From Paenibacillus sp. JCM 10914 (lineage in GTDB: Bacteria; Bacillota; Bacilli; Paenibacillales; Paenibacillaceae), in NCBI RefSeq assembly GCF_001315105.1, contig NZ_BAZR01000023.1, forward strand, positions 1-64,000: 64,000 bases of DNA. Reading direction: 5' to 3'. The position numbers and the translations under genes were made by a program. Position 1 is the stretch's first letter, and each line of letters opens with the position of its first letter. Of the stretch, positions 1 through 8,013 are shown in pieces. The notes below the pieces were generated by a model. It was not told where the DNA came from and made no database searches. It saw nothing but the letters and a program-made list of their open reading frames with translations.

Positions 1-786
1 ACGGGTCCAACTGGAATAACGGGCCCAACAGGAGTTACTGGAGCAACAGGAACGACAGGGGTAACGGGTCCAACAGGAGTTACCGGATTGACTGGAGCCA
101 CGGGAGCTACGGGAGCAACAGGTGCTACTGGTGTGACGGGGGTAACCGGCCCGACTGGATTAACGGGCCCAACAGGAGTGACCGGAGCAACGGGAGTAAC
201 AGGTGCCACTGGTGTGACAGGGGTAACGGGTCCAACTGGATTAACGGGTCCAACCGGAGTAACAGGCCCAACGGGAGCCACCGGAGCCACCGGTCCAAAC
301 TTTGCAACGACTGGCTTCTCAGCGTTTCAGACAGCACTTTCGGTGAGTACCTCGGCACAACTGACGAATTGGACCGTAACGGCTCCGTACTACCCAGACG
401 CAAGTTTTAACGCGACTACTGGGAACTTCACGGTACCGGCGACAGGCAGGTATAGTATAAAAGCAACAGTCAACTATTCCACTTCAGCCGCGGTATCCAT
501 TTCGCTTGGGGCGGGTATTAACCCAGCCTTTACGGTGCGCAGAACTACGCCGACGGCAACTGATTTAGTCAGCGGTTTGTTCCCGCTGCTTAACGTTAAC
601 GTGGCTCTAGTCCTCACATTAAGGGCAGTACTAGGTAATGGTGCAGTAACATTGGCGGGTGATGTTCAACTTAATGCAGGTGATGTGGTAGGTTTATTTT
701 ATGATGCAAACGGTCTTACCATCTCGCTTAACTTGGGAGGGGCTACGTCGTCTGGCATCGTCTGGTCCATATTCCGAATAGCGTAA
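1..786 (+). CDS. Collagen-like repeat protein, 3' part (5' end outside window)
   Basis: The frame is open from base 1 to the TAA at 784-786, so the true start lies upstream; the TTG at 88 is only an internal codon. Residues 1-98 are uninterrupted Gly-X-Thr triplets (PTG, VTG, ATG, LTG), the collagen pattern of spore-surface filament proteins such as BclA. Residues 99-261 form a non-repetitive, hydrophobic C-terminal domain (begins PNFATTGF, ends SIFRIA) that resembles the C1q/TNF-like trimerisation domains of those proteins. It probably trimerises and is displayed on the spore or cell surface. The collagen part is a low-complexity DNA repeat. No clear terminator follows. Confidence 0.85.
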   Translation, partial: TGPTGITGPTGVTGATGTTGVTGPTGVTGLTGATGATGATGATGVTGVTGPTGLTGPTGVTGATGVTGATGVTGVTGPTGLTGPTGVTGPTGATGATGPNFATTGFSAFQTALSVSTSAQLTNWTVTAPYYPDASFNATTGNFTVPATGRYSIKATVNYSTSAAVSISLGAGINPAFTVRRTTPTATDLVSGLFPLLNVNVALVLTLRAVLGNGAVTLAGDVQLNAGDVVGLFYDANGLTISLNLGGATSSGIVWSIFRIA

Positions 787-874
787 AGTTTACATTTCAC
801 AATGAATACGGGTAACAAGAGGCAACAACGATCCACTCGTAGTGAGAATCTGATTTATTTTGACTAAGCGTTGA

Positions 875-887
875 TGTATACTGTATG
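875..887 (+). promoter_or_regulatory. Candidate BusR operator, copy upstream of the regulator gene
   Basis: TGTATACTGTATG lies 55 bases before the TTG start of the BusR-like gene, just after a TTGACT (860-865) that could be a -35 box. Twelve of 13 bases recur at 1800-1812 inside the transporter promoter. Both copies contain the palindrome GTATAC. That this is the regulator's own operator is inferred from the two locations. Confidence 0.35.
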
Positions 888-941
888 GGTGATTTCCCAA
901 ACCTTAACATAGGCCAACGAACATGAAGGAGAGAATTTACC

Positions 942-1604
942 TTGCAGGACAACAAACACGACAAAGCCGGATACAAATCGATAGCGCTTGATATTGCACA
1001 AAGAATCGTAAGCGGGGAAATGCCAGTTGCGAGCAAAATATCCGGGCGTTCTCTGTTGGCTGGTCAATATCAAGTATCGCCGGAGACCATTCGTAAGGCA
1101 ATCGGACTGTTGAAGGAAGAGAATATTGTGTCCGTATCTCAAGGTAAGGAGATCATCATCGTTTCCGATCAGAATGCATTGGCGTATACTACCCGCCACA
1201 ATTACTTAAAATCAGCCTATTCACTTAAGCAGGAATTACAGCAACTCTTACTTGAAAAGAAGAACATGGACCGAAAATTTGAAGAGCTGCTCACGCAGAT
1301 TATTGTAGCATCTGACCGCCTTCAAAACCTGAAGCCATATCACCCGGTAGAAATAAAAATAAATGAACATGCTCATGTTGTAGGTCGGACCATCGGAAAT
1401 CTACAGTTCTGGCAAAACACGGGAGCTACCATTATTGCTCTGCGTCGGGGGACGGAGGTATCGATTTCACCTGGTCCACACGTAGTTCTTAGGGAAGGTG
1501 ACATCATTGTTGCGGTAGGGGACGAACGCATGTATGAACGTACTGAGGAATTTCTGAATCGCCCGCATGATCAAGTCGAGGCTAACAACCTTACAGAAGC
1601 TTGA
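942..1604 (+). CDS. busR: BusR-like transcriptional regulator (GntR HTH + RCK_C/TrkA-C domain)
   Basis: This 220-residue protein has a GntR-type winged helix (about residues 10-75), a predicted coiled coil (about 88-125) and a C-terminal RCK_C (TrkA-C) domain (about 132-210, containing GATIIALRRG and LREGDIIVAVG). This architecture and length match BusR, the c-di-AMP-binding repressor of the BusA osmolyte transporter in streptococci and lactococci. The TTG start at 942 follows AAGGAGAG at a good distance. An osmolyte ABC transporter begins 333 bases downstream, which supports the assignment. c-di-AMP binding is inferred from the family. A terminator follows, so the transporter has its own promoter. 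Confidence 0.8.
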   Translation: MQDNKHDKAGYKSIALDIAQRIVSGEMPVASKISGRSLLAGQYQVSPETIRKAIGLLKEENIVSVSQGKEIIIVSDQNALAYTTRHNYLKSAYSLKQELQQLLLEKKNMDRKFEELLTQIIVASDRLQNLKPYHPVEIKINEHAHVVGRTIGNLQFWQNTGATIIALRRGTEVSISPGPHVVLREGDIIVAVGDERMYERTEEFLNRPHDQVEANNLTEA

Positions 1605-1629
1605 TCGCTAATATTAAAATGCAAGAAAC

Positions 1630-1666
1630 CAAAACCACTTTGACTTTTGTCGAAGTGGTTTTTTTG
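1630..1666 (+). terminator. Rho-independent terminator after the BusR-like gene
   Basis: The stem AACCACTTTGAC pairs with GTCGAAGTGGTT (one mismatch, short loop) and is followed by a run of T. It separates the regulator from the transporter operon. Confidence 0.85.
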
Positions 1667-1790
1667 TTGCGAATCCGCGCACGAATAACATGGATACATC
1701 GGTATCTGCGGTTAGAAAAATACAGTACAAGCGTGATATCTACTTTATGATTTACAAATATATACAAACAACTTATAATGGTCATTTAGG

Positions 1791-1819
1791 TTGTCAGTGT
1801 GTATACTGTCTGTTATAGT
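1791..1819 (+). promoter_or_regulatory. Sigma-A promoter of the osmolyte transporter operon
   Basis: TTGTCA (1791-1796), a 17-base spacer and TATAGT (1814-1819) make a near-consensus sigma-A promoter 118 bases before the ATPase gene. The spacer holds the candidate operator at 1800-1812. Confidence 0.7.
1800..1812 (+). promoter_or_regulatory. Candidate BusR operator inside the transporter promoter
   Basis: TGTATACTGTCTG matches 12 of 13 bases of the element at 875-887 and sits between the -35 and -10 boxes. A bound repressor there would block RNA polymerase. The flanks add a CAGT/ACTG inverted pair around GTATAC. Confidence 0.4.
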
Positions 1820-1936
1820 ATTAATTGCGTTTAACTGCTAGCTAAGTTGGGTGAATATATTCAGGGGGCTAGAGGAGTATATAGCGGTCTCTTCATGCGA
1901 CAGAAGTCACTATTACGAAATTAAAGGGGGGTATTT

Positions 1937-3070
1937 ATGCTGAAATTTGAGCATGTCAGTAAGAAGTACGCCAACGGCTTTGAAGCTGTGAAAGACATCA
2001 ACTTTGAAGTGGCCGCTGGCGAAATACTGGTGTTGATCGGTCCAAGCGGATGCGGCAAAACAACCACCATGAAAATGATCAATCGCTTGATTCCGAACAC
2101 ATCAGGCAAAATTTATATCGATGGAAAGGACATATCCCAAGAAAATCCCGATGCCTTGCGCAAGAATATCGGATATGTCATCCAACAGATCGGTCTATTT
2201 CCGCATTATACGATTGAAGATAATGTGGGACTTATTCCGGAACTAAAGGGATGGGAGACTGCTAAGAAAAAAGAACGTGTGCTCGAAATGTTGCGTTTGG
2301 TAGGGCTTGATCCTGCAGACTTCGCGAAACGTTATCCTAAACAACTGTCCGGTGGCCAACAGCAACGGGTTGGTGTGGCCAGAGCGCTTGCAGGGGATCC
2401 GGAAATCGTGCTGATGGATGAACCGTTTGGCGCATTGGATCCGATTACGAGAGAGCAGTTGCAAGATGAGCTGTTACGTTTGCAAAAAGAAGTGAAGAAG
2501 ACGATTGTATTCGTTACCCACGACATGGAAGAAGCGCTGAAGCTCGGGGATAAGATTGCGATTCTCAAGGATGGCGAACTTATTCAATTCGATTCACCCG
2601 AACAAATCCTTAGCCAACCGGCGAACGAGTTCGTGGAAGGCTTCATTGGAAAGAACCGCATTTATCAGAATCCAGAATATATTCCTGTCACTGACGTGAT
2701 GAGGGATAATCCTTCTACAACGTATCCAGATCGGTCTCCAAGCAAAGCACTTGCCTTTATGAGACAACGAAAAACGGATACCCTGCTCGTTGGCGATGAG
2801 TCGAGTAAACTGCTTGGTATCGTATCTGCATATGATGTCGCCGCCAAAATGGAGGGAATCCGCAAGATCGAAGAGATTATGACTTGGCCAACAGTGCTGC
2901 TGGAAGATACTGCTACCGCACGGGATGCATTATCGCTGATAACACAAGCACCTCACGGTGTTATCCCCGTTATTACGGAAGACGGCAAGATTGCCGGGAT
3001 CGTTACAAGAAGCAGTCTTCTGACCGCTTTTGCCGCTAAATGGGTGGGAGAAGAGGAGGAAGCACAATGA
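1937..3070 (+). CDS. opuCA: Osmolyte (glycine betaine/carnitine/choline) ABC transporter ATP-binding protein
   Basis: This 377-residue ATPase powers uptake of quaternary-amine compatible solutes. Seen directly: Walker A GPSGCGKTT (about residue 36), Q-loop, signature LSGGQQQR (about 136), Walker B VLMDEP, switch region VFVTHD, then two C-terminal CBS domains (about 250-370, DVMRDNPST and EEIMTWPTV) typical of OpuCA/OpuBA. CBS domains in this family sense ionic strength or nucleotides. The start follows AAAGGGGGG. Its stop overlaps the permease start by ATGA. Confidence 0.92.
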   Translation: MLKFEHVSKKYANGFEAVKDINFEVAAGEILVLIGPSGCGKTTTMKMINRLIPNTSGKIYIDGKDISQENPDALRKNIGYVIQQIGLFPHYTIEDNVGLIPELKGWETAKKKERVLEMLRLVGLDPADFAKRYPKQLSGGQQQRVGVARALAGDPEIVLMDEPFGALDPITREQLQDELLRLQKEVKKTIVFVTHDMEEALKLGDKIAILKDGELIQFDSPEQILSQPANEFVEGFIGKNRIYQNPEYIPVTDVMRDNPSTTYPDRSPSKALAFMRQRKTDTLLVGDESSKLLGIVSAYDVAAKMEGIRKIEEIMTWPTVLLEDTATARDALSLITQAPHGVIPVITEDGKIAGIVTRSSLLTAFAAKWVGEEEEAQ

Positions 3071-3723
3071 GAGATCGTTCACTCTGGGAACAGTTGTTAC
3101 AACAATTAAATAGCCGCGGCGATGACCTGATCAAGTCACTCGGCGTCCATATTCAGTTAGTGTTCATATCCATGCTGTTGGCCGTTATTATTGGCATTGC
3201 TTTTGGTATATTGATTGCGCGTGTTAAGTCGCTAAAAGGCGTGACGCTGGGCACAGCGGGAATTCTGCAAACCATTCCGAGCTTGGCGATGCTTGGGTTC
3301 ATGATTCCTTTATTCGGGATTGGAATGAAGACAGCGATCGCTGCCTTGTTCTTATATTCTTTGTTACCCATTATTCGCAATACGTATGCGGGTATAACCG
3401 AGGTAGACAAATCCGTCGTAGAAGCGGCTAGGGGTATGGGAATGAAGAGCCGACAAATTTTGTTCAAGGTTCAGTTGCCGTTGGCGATGAACGTCATCAT
3501 GGCCGGTATTCGGACAGCGGCCGTTATCAACGTGGGTACAGCGACACTTGCTGCTTTTATCGGCGCAGGCGGCCTCGGAGAGTTTATTTTCCTTGGCATT
3601 CAGCGCAATATCGATGCACTGATCTTAATGGGGGCCATTCCGGCAGCCATTCTCGCACTTGTTATTGATTATTTACTCGGTTTGCTTGAGAAGGCAACCA
3701 CACCAAAAGGCTTAAAGGTTTAA
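3067..3723 (+). CDS. opuCB: Osmolyte ABC transporter permease
   Basis: This 218-residue integral membrane protein has about five hydrophobic segments and the permease loop EAARGMGMKSRQILFKVQLP that contacts the ATPase. It belongs to the OpuCB/OpuBB/ProW-like family. The start chosen is the ATG at 3067, which follows GAGGAGG and overlaps the stop of the ATPase gene; a longer reading from 3040 has no such site. Only one permease gene is present, whereas classical OpuC and OpuB operons have two (CB and CD), so a homodimeric channel is likely. Confidence 0.9.
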   Translation: MRDRSLWEQLLQQLNSRGDDLIKSLGVHIQLVFISMLLAVIIGIAFGILIARVKSLKGVTLGTAGILQTIPSLAMLGFMIPLFGIGMKTAIAALFLYSLLPIIRNTYAGITEVDKSVVEAARGMGMKSRQILFKVQLPLAMNVIMAGIRTAAVINVGTATLAAFIGAGGLGEFIFLGIQRNIDALILMGAIPAAILALVIDYLLGLLEKATTPKGLKV

Positions 3724-3762
3724 TCCTGAAAGCTGAAATACTGAGGAATATAGGAGGTACAA

Positions 3763-4683
3763 ATGAATATTAAAAAATTAATGGTGGTCTTTGGATTAGT
3801 AGCTTCAATCGGCATGGTGCTTTCCGCTTGCGGTGGAGGTTCTGGCGATGGAGGGAACAGCGCGGAGGGAAGCAAGGAGATTACGGTAAGTTCTAAGAAC
3901 TTTACGGAGAACATTATTCTCGCTCATATGATGGCTGATCTAATCGAAGCCAAAACCGATATTAAAGTGACAAGAACCGTTAACCTCGGTGGATCCAACG
4001 TCGTATGGAATGCGTTGAAGAATAACGAGGTGCAATTATTCCCTGACTATACAGGTACAATTGTAGCTAATTACTATCAAGAGGAGACCGGTACTTCCGA
4101 AGAGTCTCTTACAAGGTCGCGTGAGCTAATGAAGGAAGACGGACTTGCATTTCTTGAGCCGTTCGGTATCAATAATACGTATACCTTAGCCGTTACACAA
4201 GAAACAGCGGAGAAGCACAATTTGAAGACGTTCAGCGACCTGGCTGAGGTATCCGACGATATGGTACTAGGGGTTGAATTCGAATTCCTGGATCGCGATG
4301 ACGGTTATCCGGGAATCAGAGAATTGTATGGCATGAACTTTAAGGATAGCAAAGGCATGGACCACGGCATCATGTACCAAGCCATTGATAACGGCGAGAC
4401 CGACGTAACTAACGCTTATGCCACAGATGCGCAAATCGCTGTTCATAATCTGGTCATACTGGAGGATGACAAGCAATTCTTCCCACCTTATGATGGAGGT
4501 CCAGTTATTCGTCAAGACACATTGGATCAATATCCCGAGCTGGAAGAAGTGCTGAATCTCCTCGGTGGTCAACTTACCGAGGCCGATATGCAGGAGCTTA
4601 ACGCTCAGGTTGATGTGGAGGGATTAAGAGAAGATTCGGTTGCTCGTGATTTCCTTGTGCAGAAAGGTTTGATCGAAGAGTAG
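3763..4683 (+). CDS. opuCC: Osmolyte ABC transporter substrate-binding lipoprotein
   Basis: This 306-residue protein starts with a lipoprotein signal peptide ending in the lipobox LSAC (Cys about 24), followed by a Gly/Ser-rich linker and a type II OpuAC-like binding fold (begins ITVSSKNFTENI, a hallmark of the ProX/OpuCC family). It captures glycine betaine, choline or carnitine outside the membrane and delivers it to the permease. AGGAGG lies 7 bases before the ATG. It is the last gene of the operon and is followed by a terminator. The exact substrate cannot be read from the sequence. Confidence 0.9.
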   Translation: MNIKKLMVVFGLVASIGMVLSACGGGSGDGGNSAEGSKEITVSSKNFTENIILAHMMADLIEAKTDIKVTRTVNLGGSNVVWNALKNNEVQLFPDYTGTIVANYYQEETGTSEESLTRSRELMKEDGLAFLEPFGINNTYTLAVTQETAEKHNLKTFSDLAEVSDDMVLGVEFEFLDRDDGYPGIRELYGMNFKDSKGMDHGIMYQAIDNGETDVTNAYATDAQIAVHNLVILEDDKQFFPPYDGGPVIRQDTLDQYPELEEVLNLLGGQLTEADMQELNAQVDVEGLREDSVARDFLVQKGLIEE

Positions 4684-4708
4684 TCTAAGTATCCTCTAAA
4701 TGCAAGTC

Positions 4709-4740
4709 AAAAACCGGCCTATTTCTGGCCGGTTTTTGCT
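4709..4740 (+). terminator. Terminator of the osmolyte transporter operon
   Basis: AAAACCGGCC pairs perfectly with GGCCGGTTTT around a TATTTCT loop, followed by T residues. Confidence 0.9.
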
Positions 4741-4839
4741 TAATATCAAGCCGAATTTGATACTAGTTATTATATATTGACGGTGGTAAGATTTCTTTAT
4801 ATTTCAATCAGAGTATTGAGAAGTAAGGAGAGATTGCTG

Positions 4840-5727
4840 ATGAAGACGATCAAGGTATTGCATTATGATGCGTTCACTTTGCAGCCGCACCAGGGGAACC
4901 CGGCTGGTGTAGTATTAGAAGCGGATAAGCTGACCGACGAGGAAATGCAGCGTATTGCCACACAGGTCGGATTCAATGAGACGACGTTTGTGCAGCACTC
5001 GCAGGAAGCGGATCTCCGGCTGCGGTATTTTACACCGGGTCACGAGATGAATTTGTGCGGCCACGCGACCATGGCCTCCATGTATGCCTTGAAGACACAC
5101 GGAATGTTAGACGATAAGCATACGGTCATGATTGAGACGAGGGTAGGGGTTCTACCTATTCAGTTTGATAACGACGGAGAACAGCTGATGATGACAATGA
5201 AGCAGGATTTTCCTCAGTTCATCCCTTTTAGGGGAGATGTCGGCGCTTTAGCCGAATCCATCGGTTTGCAGCTTGAGGATGTTGATATGACTAAGCCGAT
5301 CGTATACGGCAGTACAGGTATCTGGACATTGCTAATACCGCTGAAGCGGTTGAGCAGTTTCGCCCGTATGCAGCCTTACAATGAGCGATTCCCCGGAATA
5401 CTGACACAGAATCCCCGGGCCTCGCTTCATCCTTTCTGCATGGAAACCAGTGATGATGCTTGTCTAATGCACGCACGTCACTTCTCTTCTCCCTATTCGG
5501 GTACGATTGAGGACCCGGTTACGGGGACGGCTTCCGGTGTGATGGGGGCTTATTATTTGACCTACATGGATACGGATGCACCGTCAACCGAGTTCTCAGT
5601 TGAACAAGGCCAGGAGATGGGAAGAGACGGAAGGGTGCGCGTCAAAGTCAATCGTCAATCAGACGACATGCATGTATATGTTACGGGCACAGCTGTATAT
5701 GTTAACGAACTTGAAGTTCAATACTAG
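4840..5727 (+). CDS. PhzF family isomerase/epimerase
   Basis: This 295-residue protein carries the PhzF family motifs: GNPAGVV (19-25), NETTF with the predicted catalytic Glu47, the turn NLCGHATMAS, and EDPVTGTASG near the C-terminus. Family members catalyse acid/base isomerisations (phenazine biosynthesis PhzF being the model), but most bacterial paralogues have unknown substrates. The ATG at 4840 follows TAAGGAGAG; an upstream in-frame start at 4777 lacks a ribosome site. No phenazine genes are nearby, so a phenazine role should not be assumed. Confidence 0.88.
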   Translation: MKTIKVLHYDAFTLQPHQGNPAGVVLEADKLTDEEMQRIATQVGFNETTFVQHSQEADLRLRYFTPGHEMNLCGHATMASMYALKTHGMLDDKHTVMIETRVGVLPIQFDNDGEQLMMTMKQDFPQFIPFRGDVGALAESIGLQLEDVDMTKPIVYGSTGIWTLLIPLKRLSSFARMQPYNERFPGILTQNPRASLHPFCMETSDDACLMHARHFSSPYSGTIEDPVTGTASGVMGAYYLTYMDTDAPSTEFSVEQGQEMGRDGRVRVKVNRQSDDMHVYVTGTAVYVNELEVQY

Positions 5728-5761
5728 CTCGTTCATTCATATCTACGAGGAGTGGGAGCGT

Positions 5762-6313
5762 TTGTTGGGACAAGACGAGATTAGAGTATATCCTAAGGTT
5801 GGCAAGCTATTCATCGGTTCACTCGTATTTGTGGTGATTGGCATCGTCATGATGTATGCGGGAGGCTCCGACGAAGAGAATAATGTCTTTATTGTTGTGG
5901 TTGGCGCTATTTGCACTTTGTTCTTTGGGTTTGGCTTCGTTTATGCGATTAGCAAGCTCCTGCAGAGAAAACCGGCACTCTTGATTAATCAGACAGGCAT
6001 CGAGGATCACTCTTCATTGGTAAGCAGTGGATTTGTTACATGGGACGAAATTAAGGGCATTGATATGTATCAAGTGCAGAATCAGCGGTTTATCGGGATC
6101 GAAGTTCATCATCCGGAACAAATCTGGTCAAGGCACCCGCACTGGAAACAGAGACTGATGAGGCTTAATAAAGGCATGACGGACTCGGCGATACATATTC
6201 AGGAAACGGGGTTATCGGGAAATTTTAATGAACTGTTTCTGGTTATGTACCGGAGGTGGAAACTGAATAAGTCTGATGAACTTGAAGAACGTGAGGAGGA
6301 ACATCAAACATGA
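5762..6313 (+). CDS. STM3941-like membrane protein of unknown function
   Basis: About 183 residues with two transmembrane helices near the N-terminus (KLFIGSLVFVVIGIVMMYAG and a second, FIVVVGAICTLFFGFGFVYA) and a soluble C-terminal half beginning KPALLINQTGIEDHSS, which resembles STM3941-type conserved hypothetical proteins with a PH-like domain. The TTG at 5762 is chosen because GAGGAGTGGGAG precedes it; an ATG at 5699, inside the end of the PhzF gene, is the alternative. Its stop overlaps the next ATG (ATGA), so it is translationally coupled to the kinase-like gene. Confidence 0.6.
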   Translation: MLGQDEIRVYPKVGKLFIGSLVFVVIGIVMMYAGGSDEENNVFIVVVGAICTLFFGFGFVYAISKLLQRKPALLINQTGIEDHSSLVSSGFVTWDEIKGIDMYQVQNQRFIGIEVHHPEQIWSRHPHWKQRLMRLNKGMTDSAIHIQETGLSGNFNELFLVMYRRWKLNKSDELEEREEEHQT

Positions 6314-7242
6314 AGTCCTTTAGACCTGAGATGACGATGGAACAAGCCGTGAATGTTCTGAACCATGTCGAGCAGGGACAGGCGGTTAATATTACTCCGA
6401 TTGAGATGGGGGAACTTAGCAAAGTTTTTCATTATGATGTTCAAGGCGAATCGTATGTTATTCACTTTAAGAATGATCTGTCCAGCTTAGAGAAGGAGCA
6501 ATTCGTGCATAATCGCTTCGCTCCGTATGGGCTGCCAATCCCTCAGGTACATCAAGTTGGGCGTTATGAGAATCTGTGTTATGCCATCAAAGATAAGGTG
6601 TCTGGCAGTCCCATTGCAACGCTAGAACCCCAGGAGATTAAGAGACTCGTTCCGAGGATTCTGGATCAAGTCATTCGCATGATTCATATTCCTCTTGAGG
6701 ATTCCCCTGCTGGTTATGGCTGGATTTCCCAGAAGGGTGAAGCAACGCATCATACGTGGGAAGATTACTTATTGACGACTTTCGATGAAGAGCAGGAAGG
6801 ATTCTATTATGGATGGACGGATCTATACAATGAAGGGATTCTAGAGAAAGCCTTCTTTCAGGACATGTATCAAAGGATGCTGGAACTTCTCCCCTTCATC
6901 CCGCAAGAGCGTTATCTTGTTCATGGTGACTATCATTTAGGGAATATGCTGGCGCATAATGAGAATGTAACCGGGATCGTAGATTGGGAGATGGCGATGT
7001 ATGGTGATTATTTGTTCGATATAGCTGTAATGGATATATGGTATCCGATGCTGCAGCTCCCGAAGCAAATTCAAGTGACACTGAATCAGAGTGGGATACA
7101 GACCACTGATTTTGATAAAAGACTGCGCTGTTATCAGCTGTTTAAAGGTTTGGACGGACTTCGATTTTATGCTAAACAAGAACACGAGCCGAGTTATCAA
7201 TTCATGAAGAATCGGATGGCAACATGGCTTCAAAGTCCATAG
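6310..7242 (+). CDS. Aminoglycoside phosphotransferase (APH) family kinase-like protein
   Basis: This 310-residue protein has the APH/choline kinase fold: a nucleotide-binding N-lobe with SYVIHFKND, the catalytic loop HGDYHLGNML (about 205-214) and the metal-binding IVDWEM (about 222-227). It should phosphorylate a small hydroxylated molecule; membership of this family alone does not show antibiotic resistance. It starts within the stop of the preceding gene behind GAGGAGG and ends at a terminator. Confidence 0.8.
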   Translation: MKSFRPEMTMEQAVNVLNHVEQGQAVNITPIEMGELSKVFHYDVQGESYVIHFKNDLSSLEKEQFVHNRFAPYGLPIPQVHQVGRYENLCYAIKDKVSGSPIATLEPQEIKRLVPRILDQVIRMIHIPLEDSPAGYGWISQKGEATHHTWEDYLLTTFDEEQEGFYYGWTDLYNEGILEKAFFQDMYQRMLELLPFIPQERYLVHGDYHLGNMLAHNENVTGIVDWEMAMYGDYLFDIAVMDIWYPMLQLPKQIQVTLNQSGIQTTDFDKRLRCYQLFKGLDGLRFYAKQEHEPSYQFMKNRMATWLQSP

Positions 7243-7266
7243 ATCCCTGCGGGGATCTATTTTTTT
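7241..7266 (+). terminator. Terminator after the APH-family gene
   Basis: AGATCCC pairs with GGGATCT around a short loop, followed by seven T. The stem overlaps the stop codon. Confidence 0.85.
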
Positions 7267-7373
7267 GCGGATTGGGCTTCGGGTAAATGTGTCAAATGGC
7301 ATGGTTAACTGACGAGTCGGGTACGGATAGCTTGGAATACAATGAAGCAGGCGGAGTTGAAGGTGGGATCAAC

Positions 7374-8006
7374 ATGAAACTTCATTCAAGGCAGAAGACC
7401 TCGATTCCGGATGGGGTCATGGTTTGTGGGCAGCATCCCGCGTTATATCTTGTAGAAGATGCGATGAAGCGACCCATCGTTGATCTGGAGACCTTTCAAT
7501 TCTATCGATTTAATCCGGAGAGAATCGTTAAGTTAGATCAGGATTTATTGGACAACTTGGATACGGGGGAGTCTATTTGTGTTCATGGAGATTTCATGAG
7601 AAGCAGCCCTTCGACGATTGTGTTGCAGCGGAATAACTCGGAACGATATTTATGGTCGGGAGGTAAGCTGCATCCTATCGTCTCAGCGGAGACGTACCAA
7701 AGACTTCAGTTTCATCTTGCACAGACGGTCATTGTGAATGACGTTGTATTTAATTCGCTCCCCATGGGCGAACCGATTTATAATACAGCCATTCTAGCGT
7801 ACGGTCCGATCAATTGGAGAGTGTACAGTGCCCCTGATGGCCGGATTTATTATAGTCAGCAGCATCGATTGCACCGTATTCTGAGCCCGTCCATATTCTA
7901 TTATTATCACTGGAAGTCTAATGAAATCATTCATTTAACGAATATGGAGTTCAGTATCTGTTCATTAGGCGACCCTATTACAGAACATCTACTTCCGAGA
8001 GGGTGA
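7374..8006 (+). CDS. Hypothetical protein with three VYLV/KR-type repeats
   Basis: About 210 residues, function unknown. Three diverged units of about 60 residues are visible: each has a hydrophobic strand (ALYLVED, RYLWSG, RIYYSQ), then R/H-P/R-I, then an aromatic helix (ETFQFYRF, ETYQRLQF, SIFYYYHW), then a hydrophobic stretch ending in L-x-x-G-[ED]-x-I (DTGESI, PMGEPI, SLGDPI). The ATG at 7374 follows AAGGTGGG; an ATG-less extension to 7287 is possible but lacks a ribosome site. It sits 7 bases before a GT4 glycosyltransferase gene and probably shares its transcript, suggesting a role in glycan modification or surface recognition. That role is inference. Confidence 0.65.
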   Translation: MKLHSRQKTSIPDGVMVCGQHPALYLVEDAMKRPIVDLETFQFYRFNPERIVKLDQDLLDNLDTGESICVHGDFMRSSPSTIVLQRNNSERYLWSGGKLHPIVSAETYQRLQFHLAQTVIVNDVVFNSLPMGEPIYNTAILAYGPINWRVYSAPDGRIYYSQQHRLHRILSPSIFYYYHWKSNEIIHLTNMEFSICSLGDPITEHLLPRG

Positions 8007-8013
8007 GACGTCA

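Noticed and set aside
1..300. Tandem short repeats that could suggest a CRISPR array or minisatellite
   Set aside because: The units are triplet-based and in frame with a Gly-X-Thr protein; there are no unique spacers of constant length.
125..403. Minus-strand open frame of 92 codons
   Set aside because: It is antisense to the collagen repeat, with low complexity and no ribosome site.
1820..1936. Possible ydaO-type c-di-AMP riboswitch upstream of the osmolyte transporter
   Set aside because: The leader lacks the conserved G-rich aptamer elements, and regulation by a BusR-like protein explains the context better.
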